Assembly (NCBI GenBank): GCA_024697625.1
Contig: JAILFJ010000081.1
Location: 1-48,376 of the forward strand
Length of the DNA: 48,376 bases
Origin: Oscillospiraceae bacterium
GTDB lineage: Bacteria > Bacillota > Clostridia > Oscillospirales > Oscillospiraceae
Reading direction: 5' to 3'
Part shown: positions 17,397-26,251 of the stretch, piece after piece
Layout of the letters: each line of letters opens with the position of its first letter
Position numbering within the stretch: position 1 is the first letter of the stretch
Position numbers and translations under genes: made by a program
Notes under the pieces: generated by a model
What the model was told of the DNA's origin: nothing
Database searches by the model: none
What the model saw: the letters and a program-made list of their open reading frames with translations, nothing else

Positions 17397-19033
17397 AACC
17401 AGGAAACCCCTCATCGGCCGGAACTTCTCACAGGCAAAGAATACGGGCACTGCTGCTGGCAGTCTTCGTGCTCTGCAGCATGCTGCCGCTGAGCGCATGC
17501 CACGGCTCCCGCGAGCGCGCTTCCTTTACAGTCCCGGAGAGCTTTGACCGTTCGAAGCAGTACGAGATCACCTTCTGGGCCAAGAACGACACCAACAAGG
17601 TCCAGACAGCCATCTATCAGAAGGCAATCTCGGACTTTCAGGCCCTATACCCGAACATCACGGTGAACATGCGGCTCTACACCGACTACGGACGCATCTA
17701 TAACGATGTCATCACAAACATCGCCACCAATACCACGCCCAATGTCTGCATCACCTATCCGGACCACATCGCGACCTACATGACAGGCGCCGACGTGGTG
17801 GTGCCGCTGGACGACCTGTTTCACGATGCCCGGTACGGTCTCGGCGGATCGGAGCTCCTGTTCGATTCACCGAAGCAGGAGGAGATCATCCCGCAGTTCC
17901 TCACCGAGTGCACCATCGGCGGCGTGCATTATGCCATCCCCTACATGCGCTCGACCGAGGCCTGCTATGTAAACCGGACACTTCTGGAGAAACTCGGCTA
18001 CACGCTGCCGGATCTGCTGACCTGGGACTTTGTCTGGGAGGTATCGGAAGCGGCTGCGAAGAAGGATGCTGACGGAAACTACCTTCTCAACGGGCAGAAG
18101 GTTATGATCCCGTTCATCTATAAGTCCACTGACAACATGATGATCCAGATGCTCCGCCAGCAGGATGCGGGCTATTCTACCCCTGCAGGCGAGATACTGA
18201 TCTTCAACGACACCACCAGAGAGATCCTTTTTGACATAGCCGATCACGTGAAGAACGGCGCCTTTTCGACCTTTAAAATCTCGAGCTATCCGGCAAACTT
18301 CCTCAACGCCGGCCAGTGCGTCTTTGCGGTGGATTCCACAGCCGGAGCAACCTGGATCGGCTCGGATGCTCCTCTTCTGGACATCAGCGCCGACAAGGTG
18401 GTGGCGTTTGAGACGGCAGTCCTGCCCGTGCCGCAGTATGATCCGGAGCATCCGGCTATGATCTCGCAGGGGCCGTCCGTCTGTGTATTCAATAAGGCAG
18501 ATCCGCAGGAAGTGCTGGCTTCATGGCTGTTTGCCCAGTATCTGCTGACCAATGAGGTGCAGATCGCCTATGCAGAGACGGAAGGTTATGTCCCTGTCAC
18601 AAGCAAGGCTCAGAACAGTGACGAATATCAGGACTATCTCCGCCGTGCCGGAGAGGACAACAGCCTTTACTACGACGTGAAGATCGCAGCCTCGAAGCTC
18701 CTGATGGCAAACACAGCGTACACCTTCACTACGCCGGTGTTCAACGGCTCGACCTCGCTGCGGGATGCGGCCGGCCAGATGATCGAAGAGGTTACCAAGT
18801 CCGTCCGCCGAAAGCAGACCGTAGACGACGCGTATATCGACAAGCTCTTCAAGGATGTCAACGCCCTCTACCGTCTTGACCAGGTCAGCATCGCCGTGGC
18901 CGGCGGCAAGGCCGATCTTGGCCCGCTTCCCTCCACATCCGTCGCGCTGCTCTCGGCGCTGGGTGTCACCTGGGGGCTGATCCTGCTGTATTTCGTGCTG
19001 GACCGCATCCGCCGGAGGCGCAGGAAGAAATGA
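17393..19033 (+). CDS. Extracellular sugar-binding lipoprotein with extra C-terminal membrane anchor
   Basis: A 546-residue solute-binding protein (SBP family 1). A signal peptide ends in the lipobox LSAC near residue 36, and the mature start YEITFWAKNDTNK plus DFQALYPNI is typical of sugar-binding proteins. It would capture a carbohydrate outside the cell and deliver it to the two permeases encoded upstream. Unusually, the C-terminus has a hydrophobic helix (SALGVTWGLILLYFVL) followed by a basic RIRRRRRKK tail, so the protein may be tethered at both ends. It is translationally coupled to the upstream permease (ATGA) and closes the operon. Confidence 0.88.
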   Translation: MKPGNPSSAGTSHRQRIRALLLAVFVLCSMLPLSACHGSRERASFTVPESFDRSKQYEITFWAKNDTNKVQTAIYQKAISDFQALYPNITVNMRLYTDYGRIYNDVITNIATNTTPNVCITYPDHIATYMTGADVVVPLDDLFHDARYGLGGSELLFDSPKQEEIIPQFLTECTIGGVHYAIPYMRSTEACYVNRTLLEKLGYTLPDLLTWDFVWEVSEAAAKKDADGNYLLNGQKVMIPFIYKSTDNMMIQMLRQQDAGYSTPAGEILIFNDTTREILFDIADHVKNGAFSTFKISSYPANFLNAGQCVFAVDSTAGATWIGSDAPLLDISADKVVAFETAVLPVPQYDPEHPAMISQGPSVCVFNKADPQEVLASWLFAQYLLTNEVQIAYAETEGYVPVTSKAQNSDEYQDYLRRAGEDNSLYYDVKIAASKLLMANTAYTFTTPVFNGSTSLRDAAGQMIEEVTKSVRRKQTVDDAYIDKLFKDVNALYRLDQVSIAVAGGKADLGPLPSTSVALLSALGVTWGLILLYFVLDRIRRRRRKK

Positions 19034-19079
19034 AGCGGTTTCCTGAACGTGAGGAAACAACATGTGAGGAAACATTCTC

Positions 19080-19107
19080 TTGATTTTCCCGTGATTTGGT
19101 CTATAAT
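19080..19107 (+). promoter_or_regulatory. Promoter of lipoprotein gene
   Basis: TTGATT (19080-19085) and TATAAT (19102-19107) are 16 bp apart, about 53 nt before the lipoprotein ATG. Just upstream an 11-base unit GTGAGGAAACA is repeated at 19049 and 19064, a possible regulator site. Confidence 0.55.
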
Positions 19108-19159
19108 AATCCTGTCCCTTTGGGAAAAGGATCAGCCTTTATCTGATAAGGAGGAAAAC

Positions 19160-20065
19160 ATGAAAAAATATCTTGCACTGATTCTCACGCTGACGATGGT
19201 TTTTGCACTGGCTGCCTGCGGACAGAGCGCAAAGCCGGCTGCTGCCCCTGAGACTCCGGCGCCGACGGAAGCCCCTGCTGCGACGGAAGAGCCTGCAGCT
19301 TCTGAAGAACCTGCCGCAGAGGAAGAACCCGCGGCTGAGGAAGCTGCTGCTGCCGAAGAGCCTGAAGCTGCCGAAGAACCCGAAACGGAGGAAGCCGCTG
19401 ATGCAGAAGAAGTGGCGGCAGCCGCTGCCGAGGTTGCTGTTATGACTTATGCGGAGTTCAGCGCCGCAGCAGTCGACGATCCGGTATGTGTCGAGACCTA
19501 TGTCCAGGCCAAGCAGAGCTGGTGGCAGGACGTGGCGACTCTCTACACCCAGGACCAGGACGGCGCGTACTTCCTGTATAACATGAGCTGCTCCGAGGCC
19601 GACTATGCCAAGTTTGTTCCCGGCCAGAAGCTCCGTGTCACCGGCTACAAGGCCGAGTGGTCCGGCGAGGTCGAGATTGTAGACGCCAGCTTTGAGCTGC
19701 TTGACGGCGACAGCTTCATCGCAGAACCGACAGACGTCACCGATCTGCTCGGCAAGGACGAGCTGGCGGCACATCAGAACCAGCTGGTCGCCTTCAAGGG
19801 CATGACGGTCGAGCCCTATGACGAGAGCGGCGCTGCATTCGCGTACAAGAACGAAGCAGACAAGACCGACGACCTGTACTTCAAGGTCTCCAAGGATGGT
19901 CAGACCTATGACTTCTGTGTGGAGTATTATCTCTGCAATGAGGAGACGGAAGTCTATAAAGCAGTCGAGAACCTCAAAGTGGGTGACACTGTCGATCTGG
20001 AGGGCTTCCTCTACTGGTACGAGGGACCGAACCCGCACATCACCAGCGTGTCTGCCGCTGCCTGA
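19160..20065 (+). CDS. Secreted lipoprotein with Ala/Glu/Pro-rich linker
   Basis: A 301-residue predicted lipoprotein. The signal peptide MKKYLALILTLTMVFALAAC carries a lipobox. A low-complexity spacer of roughly 75 residues rich in Ala, Glu and Pro, typical of wall-spanning linkers, follows; the mature domain starts about at VAVMTYAEFSAA. That domain has alternating strands (LRVTGYKAEWSGEVEIVDASFELL, then two more such blocks) suggestive of OB-fold repeats, but no family is assigned. An AAGGAGG box lies 7 nt before the ATG. It has its own promoter and terminator, so it is probably independent of the ABC operon upstream. Confidence 0.82.
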   Translation: MKKYLALILTLTMVFALAACGQSAKPAAAPETPAPTEAPAATEEPAASEEPAAEEEPAAEEAAAAEEPEAAEEPETEEAADAEEVAAAAAEVAVMTYAEFSAAAVDDPVCVETYVQAKQSWWQDVATLYTQDQDGAYFLYNMSCSEADYAKFVPGQKLRVTGYKAEWSGEVEIVDASFELLDGDSFIAEPTDVTDLLGKDELAAHQNQLVAFKGMTVEPYDESGAAFAYKNEADKTDDLYFKVSKDGQTYDFCVEYYLCNEETEVYKAVENLKVGDTVDLEGFLYWYEGPNPHITSVSAAA

Positions 20066-20090
20066 CCCTTCTCTGAATCCAACGAGTACA

Positions 20091-20128
20091 GCAAAAGCCC
20101 CGGTTTCAACCGAAATCGGGGCTTTTGC
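20091..20128 (+). terminator. Rho-independent terminator after the lipoprotein gene
   Basis: A perfect 12-bp stem (20091-20102 with 20117-20128), extended inward by five further pairs including one G-T. GGGGCTTTTGC forms its right arm, so the T-run lies within the stem, and flanking A and T runs make it possibly bidirectional. Confidence 0.75.
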
Positions 20129-20166
20129 TGCACAGGACGTAATCCTGCGAGGTGATGATTGCCGCT

Positions 20167-21069
20167 ATGACACATTACAGAAGTCTGAACAGCTGGCTGA
20201 GGGAAAGCTATGGCGGGAAAGTCTACAAGCTCGCCCTCGACGGCGGGTTTACCTGCCCGACCAGAGACGGAAGCAAAGGTACGGGCGGCTGCATTTTCTG
20301 CGCAGGCGGGAGCGGAGACTTCTCCATCCCGGTCAGCGGTGACGTGACGGAAGCCATCGAGACGGCAAAACACCTGGTGGACGGCAAAGGCGCGGAGAAG
20401 TACATCGCATATTTCCAGAGTTATACAGGGACCTATGCTCCGGTGGAACGGCTCAGAGCACTGTATTCACAGGTCGTGAAGCATCCGGAGCTTGCAGCGC
20501 TTTCCATCGGGACCAGACCGGACTGCCTGAATAACGAGGTTCTGGAGCTGCTGTCCGAGCTGAATACCGTAAAGCCCGTATGGGTTGAACTGGGGCTGCA
20601 GACCATCCATCCGGAAACGGCAGAATATATCCGGAGAGGCTACCCTCTGAAAGTGTTTGACAGTGCCGTGACCTGCCTGCTGGAAAAGCACCTGAACGTC
20701 GTTGTCCATATGATCATCGGGCTTCCCGGAGAGACGCCGGAGATGATCCGACAGACAGCGGAGTATATCGGAAGAAGCGGCGCCTGGGGGATCAAGTTTC
20801 AGCTTCTTCACGTACTCGAGGGAACGGATCTTGCGAAGGAGTACAGAGAGGGAAAGGTCCGGACCCTGACCATGGAGGAGTACATCCGCATTCTGGAAGC
20901 CTGTATTGAGAGTATCCCGCCCGAAATGGTAGTCCACCGCCTTACGGGAGACGGGGCGAAACGCAGCCTGATTGCTCCGCAGTGGAGCGCAGACAAGAAA
21001 CGGGTCCTGAATGAAATCAACGCGGCTTTCGACCGGGATCATGTTGTTCAGGGCAGCCGGCTGAGCTGA
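20167..21069 (+). CDS. Radical SAM protein, YhcC/TIGR01212 family
   Basis: A 300-residue radical SAM enzyme. The cluster cysteines are C30, C42 and C45 in a widened CPTRDGSKGTGGCIFC arrangement, the signature of the YhcC family, in place of the standard CxxxCxxC. IGTRPDCL and VELGLQTIHPETA are other family landmarks. The reaction is not settled for this family. I prefer the ATG at 20167 (AGGTGATG lies 10 nt upstream); in-frame alternatives are 20155 and GTG 20152. It converges with amrS, with only 17 nt between the two stops. Confidence 0.88.
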   Translation: MTHYRSLNSWLRESYGGKVYKLALDGGFTCPTRDGSKGTGGCIFCAGGSGDFSIPVSGDVTEAIETAKHLVDGKGAEKYIAYFQSYTGTYAPVERLRALYSQVVKHPELAALSIGTRPDCLNNEVLELLSELNTVKPVWVELGLQTIHPETAEYIRRGYPLKVFDSAVTCLLEKHLNVVVHMIIGLPGETPEMIRQTAEYIGRSGAWGIKFQLLHVLEGTDLAKEYREGKVRTLTMEEYIRILEACIESIPPEMVVHRLTGDGAKRSLIAPQWSADKKRVLNEINAAFDRDHVVQGSRLS

Positions 21070-21086
21070 AACCCGGGCGCAGCGTG

Positions 21087-21947
21087 TCAGCAGTTGCCGA
21101 CATATACGTACTTCAGCTGTTCCCGGGCGACATCCGCCAGCCTGTACACCAGCGGGATGTCGGTCGGCTTCCTGTCAAGCATATGAAAACGGGGAAAGAA
21201 CCTGGTGATATGAAGCGGAATGCTGCAGCCTTCTTTTCCGCTCTGAAGACCTTTCAGACCTGCGATCCAGCTGCTCAGAGCACGGATCTCTTCCTCCGTG
21301 TCATTTTCTCCGGGCACGATCAGTGTTGTGAGTTCCACATGACAGGCTCTGACGGCTTCCCGGATGAAATCCATGACCATCTGCCGGTTTCCCTTCAGCA
21401 CATCCTGATAATAACGGTCGGTAAAGCCCTTCAGGTCAATATTCATGGCATCGATGTAAGGGATGATCTCTTCCAGTATGGAAAGCTCGGCAGTTCCGTT
21501 CGACACCAGTACATTGACAAGACCGGCCTCGTGAGCCAGCCTTGCCGTATCACGGACGAATTCATATCCGATCAGCGGCTCGTTATAGGTGAAGGCCAGC
21601 CCGATATTTCCCCGGTTCCGGCAGTCAAGGGCGGTCTGCACCAGACTGTCGGGACTCACGGATTCGGTCCGTTCCTTACCGTTCAGGGCATGATCCGACC
21701 AGGAAATGCTGTAGTTCTGGCAGAAAGGACAGCGCAGATTGCAGCCGTAGCTGCCCACGGACAGAATATTTGCACCGGGATGGAAGCGGCGAAGCGGCTT
21801 CTTCTCGATCGGATCCAGAGCCAGGGAAGTAATGCGCCCGTAACTGTCCGCGGTGACAGTACCGTGATGATTGATCCGCGCACCGCAGAAGCCGAGCTGA
21901 CCTTCCGGGATTTCGCAATGGCGGAAACATACTTTGCATTCTGCCAT
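21087..21947 (-). CDS. amrS: AmmeMemoRadiSam system radical SAM enzyme AmrS
   Basis: A 286-residue radical SAM protein. The [4Fe-4S]-SAM motif is C69, C73, C76 (GCNLRCPFCQN). An N-terminal cysteine set (C4, C7, C11, C21 in CKVCFRHC and GFCGA) may bind a further metal site. The family is related to pyruvate-formate-lyase activating enzymes and is defined by occurring beside the Memo and AMMECR1 proteins. The partner gene ends 2 nt upstream, confirming the pair. The physiological substrate is unknown. Confidence 0.93.
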   Translation of the reverse strand: MAECKVCFRHCEIPEGQLGFCGARINHHGTVTADSYGRITSLALDPIEKKPLRRFHPGANILSVGSYGCNLRCPFCQNYSISWSDHALNGKERTESVSPDSLVQTALDCRNRGNIGLAFTYNEPLIGYEFVRDTARLAHEAGLVNVLVSNGTAELSILEEIIPYIDAMNIDLKGFTDRYYQDVLKGNRQMVMDFIREAVRACHVELTTLIVPGENDTEEEIRALSSWIAGLKGLQSGKEGCSIPLHITRFFPRFHMLDRKPTDIPLVYRLADVAREQLKYVYVGNC

Positions 21948-21949
21948 GG

Positions 21950-23332
21950 TCAGCTGTGGCGCACGACTTCAAAGCGCTGCAGGGATACCTTCTCAGAGGG
22001 AGCAATACCTGCTTTCTGCTTTGCAATCCTGATCTGCTGCTCAACGCTGTCCACGCCTTCGAGATCGGGAAGCAGAAGGCCGCGGCGCAGGCCTTTCGAT
22101 ACGATCACTCCGTATCGCTTCACATCCAGCTCCGCCTCGGATTCGATATCCTCAGCATCTCCGAGAACATCAACGCTGATCTCAAGAAAGGGCAGCTCAT
22201 CTTTGCAGATCGGGCGAAAGCGCGGATCACGCGTCGATGCGCTGATGGCATTGCGGATGATCTCTTCTGCCAGACAGCCCTGCGTTGGCGCAATCGTTCC
22301 GATACAGCCGCGAAGCTGTCCGTGCTCATGGATGGACACAAAAGCGCCGGCCCGGCGGCTGGTCAGCTCCTGAGGCAGATCGTCCGGGACCTTGAGAACC
22401 TGTCTTCTCAGAATATAGCTCTCCAGGGAAGCTCTTGCCAGTTTTACATAAGGATCTGAAGACTCTGACTGGACTTCCGTATCCTGGACCGGCCCGTTCA
22501 GGCTGCTTAAAAAGCAGCGGCTGAGGTCTTTGCCTGTCGGATGGAACGTACAGATGCCGTAGCCGACGCCTGTGATATCCTCGTGAGAAAGCTGGGTAGC
22601 TTCGACAGCAATGCCGTCAAACGTACCCGCCATGATGACGAAGGAACGATGACCGCACTCTGCCGCACGGTCACAGAACGACTCACTGAAATCCAGGAGC
22701 TCCCCAAAGGCCGCCCGGGAACATACATCCATGATGCGCCAGTCATACTCGGGACCCTCCGGAGCATATCCGTACGGGCCGTAGTGCTGCAGCTTATGTG
22801 AGAGATCACCGCTGGCGATGTATACGACGCGTCTTCCGGTGCGCTCAACCGCTTCCTGAATGATCCGGCCGAAAGCATAGTGATCAGCCAGAGAAAGACC
22901 GGAGAGACCGGTGCGCACCAGACGAAAATCGGAACAGACCTGACGGATGAAATACAGCGGGACCATCGTTCCGTGATCGAGGCGTGGATCCCGCTGCCCG
23001 AGCGTTCCGGCCGGAAAATCCTCCTGCTCTGCAAGAGAGCAGATCGCCTGTACCAGCTCCACGTCGTATGTCTCATGAAAACGCAGGTCTTCTGCACGGA
23101 AATCAGCAAAATCGCCGGAAGCTTCCCGGCCCGGAGAGATGTGAAAATAATCAGTATACATGACGGAATGAGGGCTGGAAACGATGATGGTCTCAGGTCT
23201 GAGCGAGGCGATCTCTTCTGCAACCTGTCTGTAGGCTTCAATGGTCTTCTGAATCTGCTCTTCCGCGCCTTTTCCGATCTGCGGGATGATCATGGGCGGA
23301 TGAGGAACCATATATGCGGCAATCACTGACAC
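21950..23332 (-). CDS. Fused AmmeMemoRadiSam protein: Memo/LigB (AmrB) plus AMMECR1 (AmrA)
   Basis: A 460-residue fusion. The N-terminal roughly 270 residues are a Memo/class III extradiol dioxygenase-like domain, with H11 in VPHPPMI, SSPHS, DHGTMVPL and SGDLSH as metal-site candidates. The C-terminal part from about residue 285 is an AMMECR1 domain (AFVSIHEHGQLRGCIGT, then STRDPRFRP). GTG start with GAGGAGG 6-7 nt upstream. It forms a two-gene operon with amrS. The system is conserved across domains of life, and its reaction is still unclear. Confidence 0.92.
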   Translation of the reverse strand: MSVIAAYMVPHPPMIIPQIGKGAEEQIQKTIEAYRQVAEEIASLRPETIIVSSPHSVMYTDYFHISPGREASGDFADFRAEDLRFHETYDVELVQAICSLAEQEDFPAGTLGQRDPRLDHGTMVPLYFIRQVCSDFRLVRTGLSGLSLADHYAFGRIIQEAVERTGRRVVYIASGDLSHKLQHYGPYGYAPEGPEYDWRIMDVCSRAAFGELLDFSESFCDRAAECGHRSFVIMAGTFDGIAVEATQLSHEDITGVGYGICTFHPTGKDLSRCFLSSLNGPVQDTEVQSESSDPYVKLARASLESYILRRQVLKVPDDLPQELTSRRAGAFVSIHEHGQLRGCIGTIAPTQGCLAEEIIRNAISASTRDPRFRPICKDELPFLEISVDVLGDAEDIESEAELDVKRYGVIVSKGLRRGLLLPDLEGVDSVEQQIRIAKQKAGIAPSEKVSLQRFEVVRHS

Positions 23333-23377
23333 TTTTTTACCTCCTCTTTTGCGAGACTTCAGTAACGGTCAGGAATC

Positions 23378-23406
23378 ATTATAGCGGAATGAACAGGACT
23401 TTTCAA
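23378..23406 (-). promoter_or_regulatory. Promoter of the amrBA-amrS operon
   Basis: On the minus strand TTGAAA (23401-23406) and TATAAT (23378-23383) are 17 bp apart. Transcription would start about 40 nt before the GTG. Confidence 0.65.
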
Positions 23407-23478
23407 TGCTTTCCAGACTGTGGGCAGAGACAGACACCGCACCGCAGGGGCTGTCAAAAAGGGGAATCGTCAGACATG

Positions 23479-23507
23479 TTGTGAAAACACCGCTTTTGTG
23501 ATACTAT
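23479..23507 (+). promoter_or_regulatory. Promoter of the nnrD operon
   Basis: TTGTGA (23479-23484) and TACTAT (23502-23507) are 17 bp apart, followed by a leader of about 110 nt. It is divergent from the amr promoter. Confidence 0.5.
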
Positions 23508-23623
23508 CCGGAAACAGGAGAAGCTCAGCGCGACGAAGCACAGCGATGGTTCTCAGACCGGAGGAAAGCGATACGCAGCCGTTCGCAATACAGGGACGAC
23601 ACAGTTCCGGACAAGGAGACAGT

Positions 23624-24589
23624 ATGAAAACGATTACAGGAAAAGAATATGGAGAGATGTTTTCAGAGCCGGTGGACGATGACCTTCTCTCCTACCCGGT
23701 TCATCTGGCTCAGCCGTCGGATTTTCATCTGCCCGGGAGGAGGACCAGAAGCCACAAGTACAGCTATGGCCGGGCTGTGATCATTGGCGGGTCTTCAGAG
23801 TATACAGGAGCACCGGTTCTGGCGGCAAATGCCTGCGAGAGAAGCGGAGCAGGCCTGACCCGGCTTATGGTACCGGAGAGCATCCATACCATTGCTGCGG
23901 TGAAAGTGGACGGAGCGGTGGTAATGCCGCTCCGGGCAACGGAGCGAGGACAGATCGACGAGACGGCGATCCCTGTGATTCTTGAACAGTTAAAGCGGGC
24001 AGGCGCCTGCGTGATCGGACCCGGACTGGGCATGGACGATGCGGTCCACACGGTCGTAGAATCGGTGATCTTTGAAGCGGAGTGCCCGCTCGTCATTGAT
24101 GCGGATGCGCTGATGATCTGCGGAAGAAACATGGAGCTTCTGCGATCCAGGAGATTCCCGACGCTTCTGACCCCGCACAGCGGCGAATTCAGACGAATCG
24201 GCGGTAACCTGAGCAGGGGACGGCTTGAAGCCGCGGTCACCTTTACTGACCAGAACCCCAATATGGTTCTGATCCTGAAAGGCTATGGAACGCTGATCGG
24301 ATACCGCGGAGAGATCACCGTGAATCCCACAGGATCTCCGGCCATGGCAAAGGGCGGCACAGGAGATGTGCTGAGCGGTGTGCTCTGTGCGCTGCTTGCT
24401 CAGGGCTTCGCCCCTGCGGAGGCAGCAAAATACGCGGTTTACCTTCACGGACTGGCAGGAGACCTGGCAAAAGAAGAGTTTGGAGAGTACTCTGTTACGC
24501 CAACGGATCTGATCCGGGCTCTGCCGGCAGCTTTCAAGAGCATTGCGGCAGGCAGACCGGATGAAAAACCGGAGAGGGGTCCGGACTGA
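23624..24589 (+). CDS. nnrD: ADP-dependent NAD(P)HX dehydratase
   Basis: A 321-residue ribokinase-like enzyme that repairs hydrated NAD(P)H. Signature motifs are IIGGSSEYTGAP, IGPGLG, DADAL, LTPHSGEF, KG, NPTGSPAMAKGGTGDVLSG with catalytic D248, and the TDLI C-terminus. Only the dehydratase half is present; the YjeF N-terminal epimerase domain that is often fused is absent, so the epimerase must be encoded elsewhere. The ATG at 23624 has AAGGAG 6-7 nt upstream. Its stop overlaps the next ATG. Confidence 0.93.
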   Translation: MKTITGKEYGEMFSEPVDDDLLSYPVHLAQPSDFHLPGRRTRSHKYSYGRAVIIGGSSEYTGAPVLAANACERSGAGLTRLMVPESIHTIAAVKVDGAVVMPLRATERGQIDETAIPVILEQLKRAGACVIGPGLGMDDAVHTVVESVIFEAECPLVIDADALMICGRNMELLRSRRFPTLLTPHSGEFRRIGGNLSRGRLEAAVTFTDQNPNMVLILKGYGTLIGYRGEITVNPTGSPAMAKGGTGDVLSGVLCALLAQGFAPAEAAKYAVYLHGLAGDLAKEEFGEYSVTPTDLIRALPAAFKSIAAGRPDEKPERGPD

Positions 24590-25332
24590 TGGCGCTCTAT
24601 ACGTTGGGAGACCTGCATCTGCACTATCAGACCGCTCTGAAAGACAGCATGCAGATGAAATCCCGGATCTGGAAAAACCATGAAGAAGTGTTCCGAAAGA
24701 ACTGCAGAGAGCAGATCCTTCCGGAGGACACGCTTGTGTTTGCGGGAGACAGCAGCTTCGGGAGAAAGCTTGCCGAATGCGAACAGGACATGCAGTATAT
24801 CGCAGAGCTTCCGGGCAGAAAGATCCTGCTTCGGGGAAACCATGACGGCTACTGGGACGCGAAGAAGACGAATGCATTGAATGAGCACTTCCGAGGCATA
24901 CTGTACTTTCTGCAGAACAACTTTTACACCTATGAAGACTATGCACTTGTCGGAACAAAGGGACACTGCTTTGAAGGTCCCTTCTATCTGGACCGGAAAG
25001 GGAGAATCCTTGGCTGGGACGAAAAAAACGAAAGGAAATCCAGAGAACTGACAGAACGGGAAACAGACCGGCTGATCCGGTCTTTTGAAGCGGCGCGGGC
25101 TGCGGGCTACCGAAAATACCTGATGTTCCTGCATTATCCTCCGACGAATATCCTGGAGGACGAGAGCCCGTTTACCGGGATCGCCGAGGAATATCGGGCG
25201 GAACAGGTGATCTACGCCCACAGCCACGGAGAATCCAGATTCCATGACAGCATTCAGGGAGAGTACCACGGGGTGCTGTACAGCCTGGTTTCCGGAGATT
25301 ACCTGAAGTGGAAACCGAAAAGAATCCTCTGA
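24589..25332 (+). CDS. Calcineurin-like metallophosphoesterase
   Basis: A 247-residue cytoplasmic phosphoesterase with the dimetal motifs GDLHLH (D8, H10), FAGDSS, RGNHDGYWD, FLHYPP and YAHSHG in order. The substrate is unknown. The start codon overlaps the nnrD stop (TGATGG), indicating coupling, and the patatin gene follows 14 nt later. Confidence 0.9.
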   Translation: MALYTLGDLHLHYQTALKDSMQMKSRIWKNHEEVFRKNCREQILPEDTLVFAGDSSFGRKLAECEQDMQYIAELPGRKILLRGNHDGYWDAKKTNALNEHFRGILYFLQNNFYTYEDYALVGTKGHCFEGPFYLDRKGRILGWDEKNERKSRELTERETDRLIRSFEAARAAGYRKYLMFLHYPPTNILEDESPFTGIAEEYRAEQVIYAHSHGESRFHDSIQGEYHGVLYSLVSGDYLKWKPKRIL

Positions 25333-25346
25333 GGGAGGGGCAGAGC

Positions 25347-26198
25347 TTGAAAACAGGACTTATCATGGAAGGCGGAGCGATGCGGGGCATGTTCACCTGC
25401 GGCGTCATAGACGTCTTCATGGAAAATGAAATCACCTTCGACGGAGCAGCCGGCGTTTCAGCAGGAGCGGTATTCGGCTGCAACTTCAAGTCCGGACAGA
25501 TCGGCCGGCCGATCCGGTATAATAAAAACTACTGCCGCGACTGGAGATACTGCAGTATCCGCTCGCTGATCCGGACAGGGAATCTGTTCGGCGCGGACTT
25601 CTGCTATCATGAGCTGCCGGATGTGCTGGATCCCTTTGACAGCGATACCTTCCAGACAAACCCGATGGAGTTTTATATTGTTGCGACGGATATCAGAACC
25701 GGAGAACCGGTGTACCATCTGTGCAGTGACGGGAGAGACCGTGACATCGAATGGATGAGAGCCTCCGCCTCCATGCCGCTGGCATCCCGGATCGTGGAGA
25801 CTGAGGGCATGAAACTCCTGGACGGAGGGATCGCTGACCCGGTCCCATACAGGTTTATGGAAAAACTGGGATACGGCCGCAATGTGATGATCCTGACCCA
25901 GCCGAAGGGGTACTACAAGAAGCGCGCTGAGATCATACCTGCAATTCGGGCGGTCTATCAGCGCTATCCGAAGCTGATTGAAGCGATGGAGCAGCGCCAT
26001 GTGGTCTACAACCGACAGATGGCGGAGATCCGTGAGCGGGAACAGAGCGGAGCAGCGCTCGTCATCAGACCGCCTGAAGCTCTGGGAATCGGGCATGTCT
26101 CCCACGATCCGGAAGACCTTGAGAGGGTATACCGGATTGGCCGCAGAGAGGCGGAGAGACGACTGCCTGAGATCAGAACCTGTCTTCGGAAGGGCTGA
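25347..26198 (+). CDS. Patatin-like phospholipase (RssA/YchK type)
   Basis: A 283-residue serine hydrolase. It has the oxyanion glycine-rich EGGAMRG, the nucleophile elbow GVSAG (S38) and the DGG motif with D159, which together form the Ser-Asp dyad of bacterial patatins. The TTG start is chosen because GGGAGGGG precedes it by 6-7 nt; the in-frame GTG at 25308 lies inside the previous gene and lacks an RBS. The C-terminal 80 residues (YHKR-type region) match the extension of the RssA-like group. Likely an intracellular lipid acyl hydrolase. Confidence 0.9.
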   Translation: MKTGLIMEGGAMRGMFTCGVIDVFMENEITFDGAAGVSAGAVFGCNFKSGQIGRPIRYNKNYCRDWRYCSIRSLIRTGNLFGADFCYHELPDVLDPFDSDTFQTNPMEFYIVATDIRTGEPVYHLCSDGRDRDIEWMRASASMPLASRIVETEGMKLLDGGIADPVPYRFMEKLGYGRNVMILTQPKGYYKKRAEIIPAIRAVYQRYPKLIEAMEQRHVVYNRQMAEIREREQSGAALVIRPPEALGIGHVSHDPEDLERVYRIGRREAERRLPEIRTCLRKG

Positions 26199-26251
26199 TC
26201 CAGGAGTGACAATACGGACAGGCAAACAGTACGGAAGTGGAGCGTTAAGGA

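Noticed and set aside
19139..20038. A 299-codon minus-strand frame.
   Set aside because: It mirrors the repetitive Ala/Glu/Pro linker of the lipoprotein gene. Composition explains the absence of stops.
21084..22373. A 429-codon plus-strand frame.
   Set aside because: It is antisense to amrS and the AMMECR1 half of the fused gene, both confidently identified; no RBS or motif.
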